Position numbers and translations under genes: made by a program
Assembly: GCF_900215465.1 (NCBI RefSeq)
Contig: NZ_OBEH01000003.1
Coordinates: forward strand, 248,001 to 312,000
From: Flagellimonas pacifica
GTDB lineage: Bacteria; Bacteroidota; Bacteroidia; Flavobacteriales; Flavobacteriaceae
Length of the DNA: 64,000 nucleotides
Direction of reading: 5' to 3'
In this document: positions 53,491-64,000 of the stretch, one piece after another
Layout of the letters: every line of letters starts with the position of its first letter
Numbering within the stretch: position 1 is the first letter of the stretch
Notes under the pieces: generated by a model
Told to the model about the DNA's origin: nothing
Database searches by the model: none
What the model saw: the letters and a program-made list of their open reading frames with translations, nothing else

Positions 53491-53535
53491 GTCTAATTAC
53501 ATCTTCAACGCGTTTGAAAAAGAAACAAAGTTTCT

Positions 53536-54543
53536 CTAAAACTTAAGATTATAATCTGAAATTTCAGCTGAATATTCACTACCATAGACATTTTTTGGCA
53601 TTCCTGAATCGTATGGCGAAGGAGCTACCCACTGACTTTTCACCCCTTCCAAGCTAAAACTTCCTTTTGGGTCAACCGAAGCAAATGCAAATAAAGGATC
53701 TTTATAAGTGGCAAGGTTGGGCAACCATCTGTATTGATCATACATTTCTTTAGGGTAACGGCTGGTATTTTTATACTTCTCTTCCATCCATTGATAAGAA
53801 GCACTGTTGATTTCAATATAATCTATACCGTTTTGGTGATGGTGAAAATCAATATGGTTATGACCATTCATACAACATATGATTTTTTCTTTATAGGTTT
53901 CCATTACTTTTTGAATGGCAAGTCTGTTTTTTACACCCCACTGATAGTGCCAAAGGCTTTGATGTGAAAAAATAATGGTTGGTAATTTAGTAGCCTTAAG
54001 TTCAGCTTCTAGCCATTCTATTTGGGAATCGTCAATAAAAGTTCGGTACTTGCTATCCACATAAAAATTTGATTTTTCATAATCTACAAACTCACCATCT
54101 TTATACATAAAATTGGCATCCAATACAATGAAATGAAAATTATGAAAATCGTATGAATAATATGTTTTGGGCATTCCCCAAAATTGGAGCATTTCTTCCT
54201 TAGAGTTCTTATCCATGTCATGGTTGCCCAAAACATGATACTTGGGACCTTTAAATGTTTCCCAAATAGCCATGAAATCCTTGTTTTTGGAGTCAGCCAT
54301 GCAAAAATCCCCCAATTGAATAATGTAATCAACATTTCGCCTTTGAGCTTCAGAAATGAATGCCTCCAATCTTTTATTGGCATCTGGCATTAAATCTTTA
54401 TGAATATCCGCAATTATTCCAAACACCAAAGATTTTGAATCCTCTTTAATGAAATTTGAAGGTGTAAAAGATAGCATGGTTGTGGGCAGGGTCATGGCAG
54501 TTGTGCCAATGCCTAATCGATTTATAAACTTTCTACGATTCAT
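53536..54543 (-). CDS. Tat-exported metallophosphoesterase
   Basis: About 335 residues from ATG 54543; a GTG further upstream is less likely. A twin-arginine signal (NRRKFINRLG) begins the protein. The calcineurin-like metal site is complete: IADIH, LGDFC, GNHD, FSHQSLWH and MNGHNHID supply the metal-binding Asp, Asn and His residues. The substrate is unknown; relatives cleave phosphodiesters or phosphomonoesters. It lies between the Nudix-type gene (convergent) and the GH2 gene (same strand, 115 bases upstream), so it could be the last gene of the GH63-GH2 operon or independent. Confidence 0.88.
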   Translation of the reverse strand: MNRRKFINRLGIGTTAMTLPTTMLSFTPSNFIKEDSKSLVFGIIADIHKDLMPDANKRLEAFISEAQRRNVDYIIQLGDFCMADSKNKDFMAIWETFKGPKYHVLGNHDMDKNSKEEMLQFWGMPKTYYSYDFHNFHFIVLDANFMYKDGEFVDYEKSNFYVDSKYRTFIDDSQIEWLEAELKATKLPTIIFSHQSLWHYQWGVKNRLAIQKVMETYKEKIICCMNGHNHIDFHHHQNGIDYIEINSASYQWMEEKYKNTSRYPKEMYDQYRWLPNLATYKDPLFAFASVDPKGSFSLEGVKSQWVAPSPYDSGMPKNVYGSEYSAEISDYNLKF

Positions 54544-54658
54544 AACAAGTTCTTTATGTTTGGGAAACACCTGTAAATTTAAGGTTTCTCCAAATCTTGA
54601 CCAGCTTTTATCTTTTGATTTTTAGGTATAGTTTGAATGAATTCTTGATATGATGGTC

Positions 54659-60852
<6,194 letters not shown>

Positions 60853-60854
60853 TT

Positions 60855-62918
<2,064 letters not shown>

Positions 62919-62965
62919 TTATTTGTTTATAAAACAGTTTTTATGAATAATAAATAATGTGAAAA

Positions 62966-62988
62966 GCAACAAGGGAATATTTTGTTGC
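62966..62988. promoter_or_regulatory. Inverted repeat between the GH63 operon and the sigma gene
   Basis: GCAACAA (62966-62972) and TTGTTGC (62982-62988) form a 7-bp palindrome with a 9-base spacer, 60 bases upstream of the GH63-like gene start. It could be an operator for that operon. Confidence 0.35.
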
Positions 62989-63087
62989 TAGATCTTTGGA
63001 CGCTGCCAATTTACAACAAAAAGTGAATTTTTTAATAATTAGGTAAGAATTATCCTAAAAATTGAGGAAATATTAGTTTTTTTTAGG

Positions 63088-63119
63088 TTGTTTTGATAAT
63101 ATCATAGTTGCTACTTTTG
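63088..63119 (+). promoter_or_regulatory. Promoter of the terminal ECF sigma gene
   Basis: A perfect -7 box TACTTTTG (63112-63119) is preceded after 21 bases by TTG (63088-63090). It leaves a short leader before the TTG start at 63149. Confidence 0.55.
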
Positions 63120-63148
63120 TATATCCATATGGATAACGCCAAACTAAA

Positions 63149-63727
63149 TTGGATTCTATCTCGATTTTAGAAGAAATACAAAACCAAAACAGGTTTGTTT
63201 ATAAAAAGCTTTTCGATGATTTTTATGAGGAACTTGTGCTATATGCTAATGGATATCTTTTTGATAAGAGTCCAAGTGAAGATATAGTACAGGAGGTTTT
63301 TATTTATCTATGGGAGAAAAGTGATTCTATAATTATTCAAACCTCATTAAAAGGCTATATGTACGCGATGGTCAGAAATCGATGTTTGAATTTTTTGAAA
63401 TCCATTAAGATTACAGATGATGTCAATATTTTAGAATTACGGGCGGCAGTTTCAGAGGAATACAATCTAGATGCCTTTTCCGATTCAGATAAAAAGGCCA
63501 TACATGCCCAGGTAATAGAAATTATAGAAGCCCTGCCCTCAAGAATGCAAGCCATTGTTAGATTACGTTTTGTGAGCAATTACCGATACTCGGAGATTGC
63601 TGATGAGCTTGGGGTTTCTGTAAATACTGTAAAAACCCAATTAAAAAGGGCCAAAATTAAAATTGGAGAGTTGATTGTTTCAATTATTGTATTTCTATCC
63701 ACGTATTTATCTCTTTTTTACTCATGA
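63149..63727 (+). CDS. ECF RNA polymerase sigma-70 factor
   Basis: A 192-residue sigma factor. Region 2 (about 15-85) has VYKKLFDDFYEELVLYANGYL and SEDIVQEVFIYLWEK. Region 4 (about 125-175) has LPSRMQAIVRLRFVSNYRYSEIADELGVSVNTVKTQLKRAK. The last 20 residues are hydrophobic (LIVSIIVFLSTYLSLFYS), unusual for a sigma factor and possibly membrane-contacting. The start is TTG, directly after a short leader; an in-frame stop lies 15 bases upstream and the nearby ATG at 63129 is out of frame. Bacteroidota factors of this type usually precede a FecR and SusC/SusD pair, which would lie beyond the window edge. Confidence 0.9.
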   Translation: MDSISILEEIQNQNRFVYKKLFDDFYEELVLYANGYLFDKSPSEDIVQEVFIYLWEKSDSIIIQTSLKGYMYAMVRNRCLNFLKSIKITDDVNILELRAAVSEEYNLDAFSDSDKKAIHAQVIEIIEALPSRMQAIVRLRFVSNYRYSEIADELGVSVNTVKTQLKRAKIKIGELIVSIIVFLSTYLSLFYS

Positions 63728-64000
63728 TTACCTTTCATCTCACCAAAAACCTGCTTTGAGTATTGGAAATGCTGTGATGAGGACCCTGCTATAGAGTTGT
63801 CGGTTTCGTATATAATCCATAAAAAATAATGGTTAATGTCAATAAAAGAGATCATATTTTATGAATCTTATCAAGATTTTATTTTTTTTCTGCATTTTTT
63901 GTCACCCATTTTAACTCTGCAATTGTCTTATTAATGATTGCGCCCCTAAACTGATATGCAATAATGGAATTTAAACTTATTCTTAAAAAGATAAATAACA
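63728..64000. other. Right-end stretch without recognised gene
   Basis: The 273 bases to the window end are AT-rich. I see no coding frame or clear hairpin. A FecR-type gene may start further on, outside the window. Confidence 0.5.

Noticed and set aside
53521..53535. Small hairpin AGAAAC-AAA-GTTTCT between the Nudix-type gene and the phosphoesterase gene
   Set aside because: The stem is only 6 bp with a 3-base loop and no T tail, too weak to call a terminator.

Overview
The window looks like chromosomal DNA of a marine-type member of the Flavobacteriaceae (Bacteroidota). The signs are SusC/SusD outer-membrane pairs, a hybrid two-component regulator, FecI/FecR-type sigma and anti-sigma genes, a giant SprB-repeat protein with a type IX secretion (type B) C-terminal domain, many lipoproteins, AT-rich sequence, and promoters that fit the Bacteroidota pattern TTTG-N19-TAnnTTTG. 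No phage, transposase, rRNA or CRISPR array was seen.

Layout. 1-2.7 kb: a DeoR-type regulator overlapping murQ (peptidoglycan amino-sugar recycling), then a convergent PQQ-type sugar dehydrogenase lipoprotein. 2.9-11.2 kb: one 2772-residue surface protein with about 26 SprB-like units. 11.4-14.1 kb: a small unknown gene, tRNA-Pro(GGG) with a terminator, a fragment that looks like the C-terminal end of an Nramp metal transporter, and a Fur-family regulator divergent from a thioredoxin-reductase-like flavoprotein plus a small partner; a palindrome sits across both promoters. 14.1-18.6 kb: a diverged esterase-like protein lacking the usual serine, an unknown lipoprotein, a membrane-anchored AraC regulator and a small lipoprotein. 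18.8-24.0 kb: ECF sigma / FecR / STN-type TonB receptor / DUF4249 lipoprotein.

24.4-49.2 kb is a polysaccharide utilization locus: a hybrid two-component regulator divergent from a GH109-like enzyme, SusC, SusD, an FG-GAP/ASPIC lipoprotein and a DUF3472 lipoprotein, followed by a BNR-propeller protein, then an operon of a FAH-family sugar-acid enzyme, a GH20 hexosaminidase and two GH29 alpha-L-fucosidases. 49.3-53.5 kb is a galactose module: galK-galT-lacI on the minus strand, divergent from a Nudix-derived regulator, with a palindrome at the galK promoter. 53.5-62.9 kb carries a Tat-type metallophosphoesterase and a three-gene operon of a GH63-like glucosidase, a kinase / M23 / class III aminotransferase fusion, and a GH2 beta-galactosidase. 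The window ends with another ECF sigma gene.

Taken together, the enzymes (alpha-GalNAc-ase-like, beta-hexosaminidase, two fucosidases, beta-galactosidase, Leloir enzymes) suggest uptake and breakdown of a fucosylated, galactose- and HexNAc-containing glycan, such as mucus-type O-glycans. No sulfatase or polysaccharide lyase was recognised, so a sulfated algal fucan seems less likely. Substrate assignments are inference from family membership.
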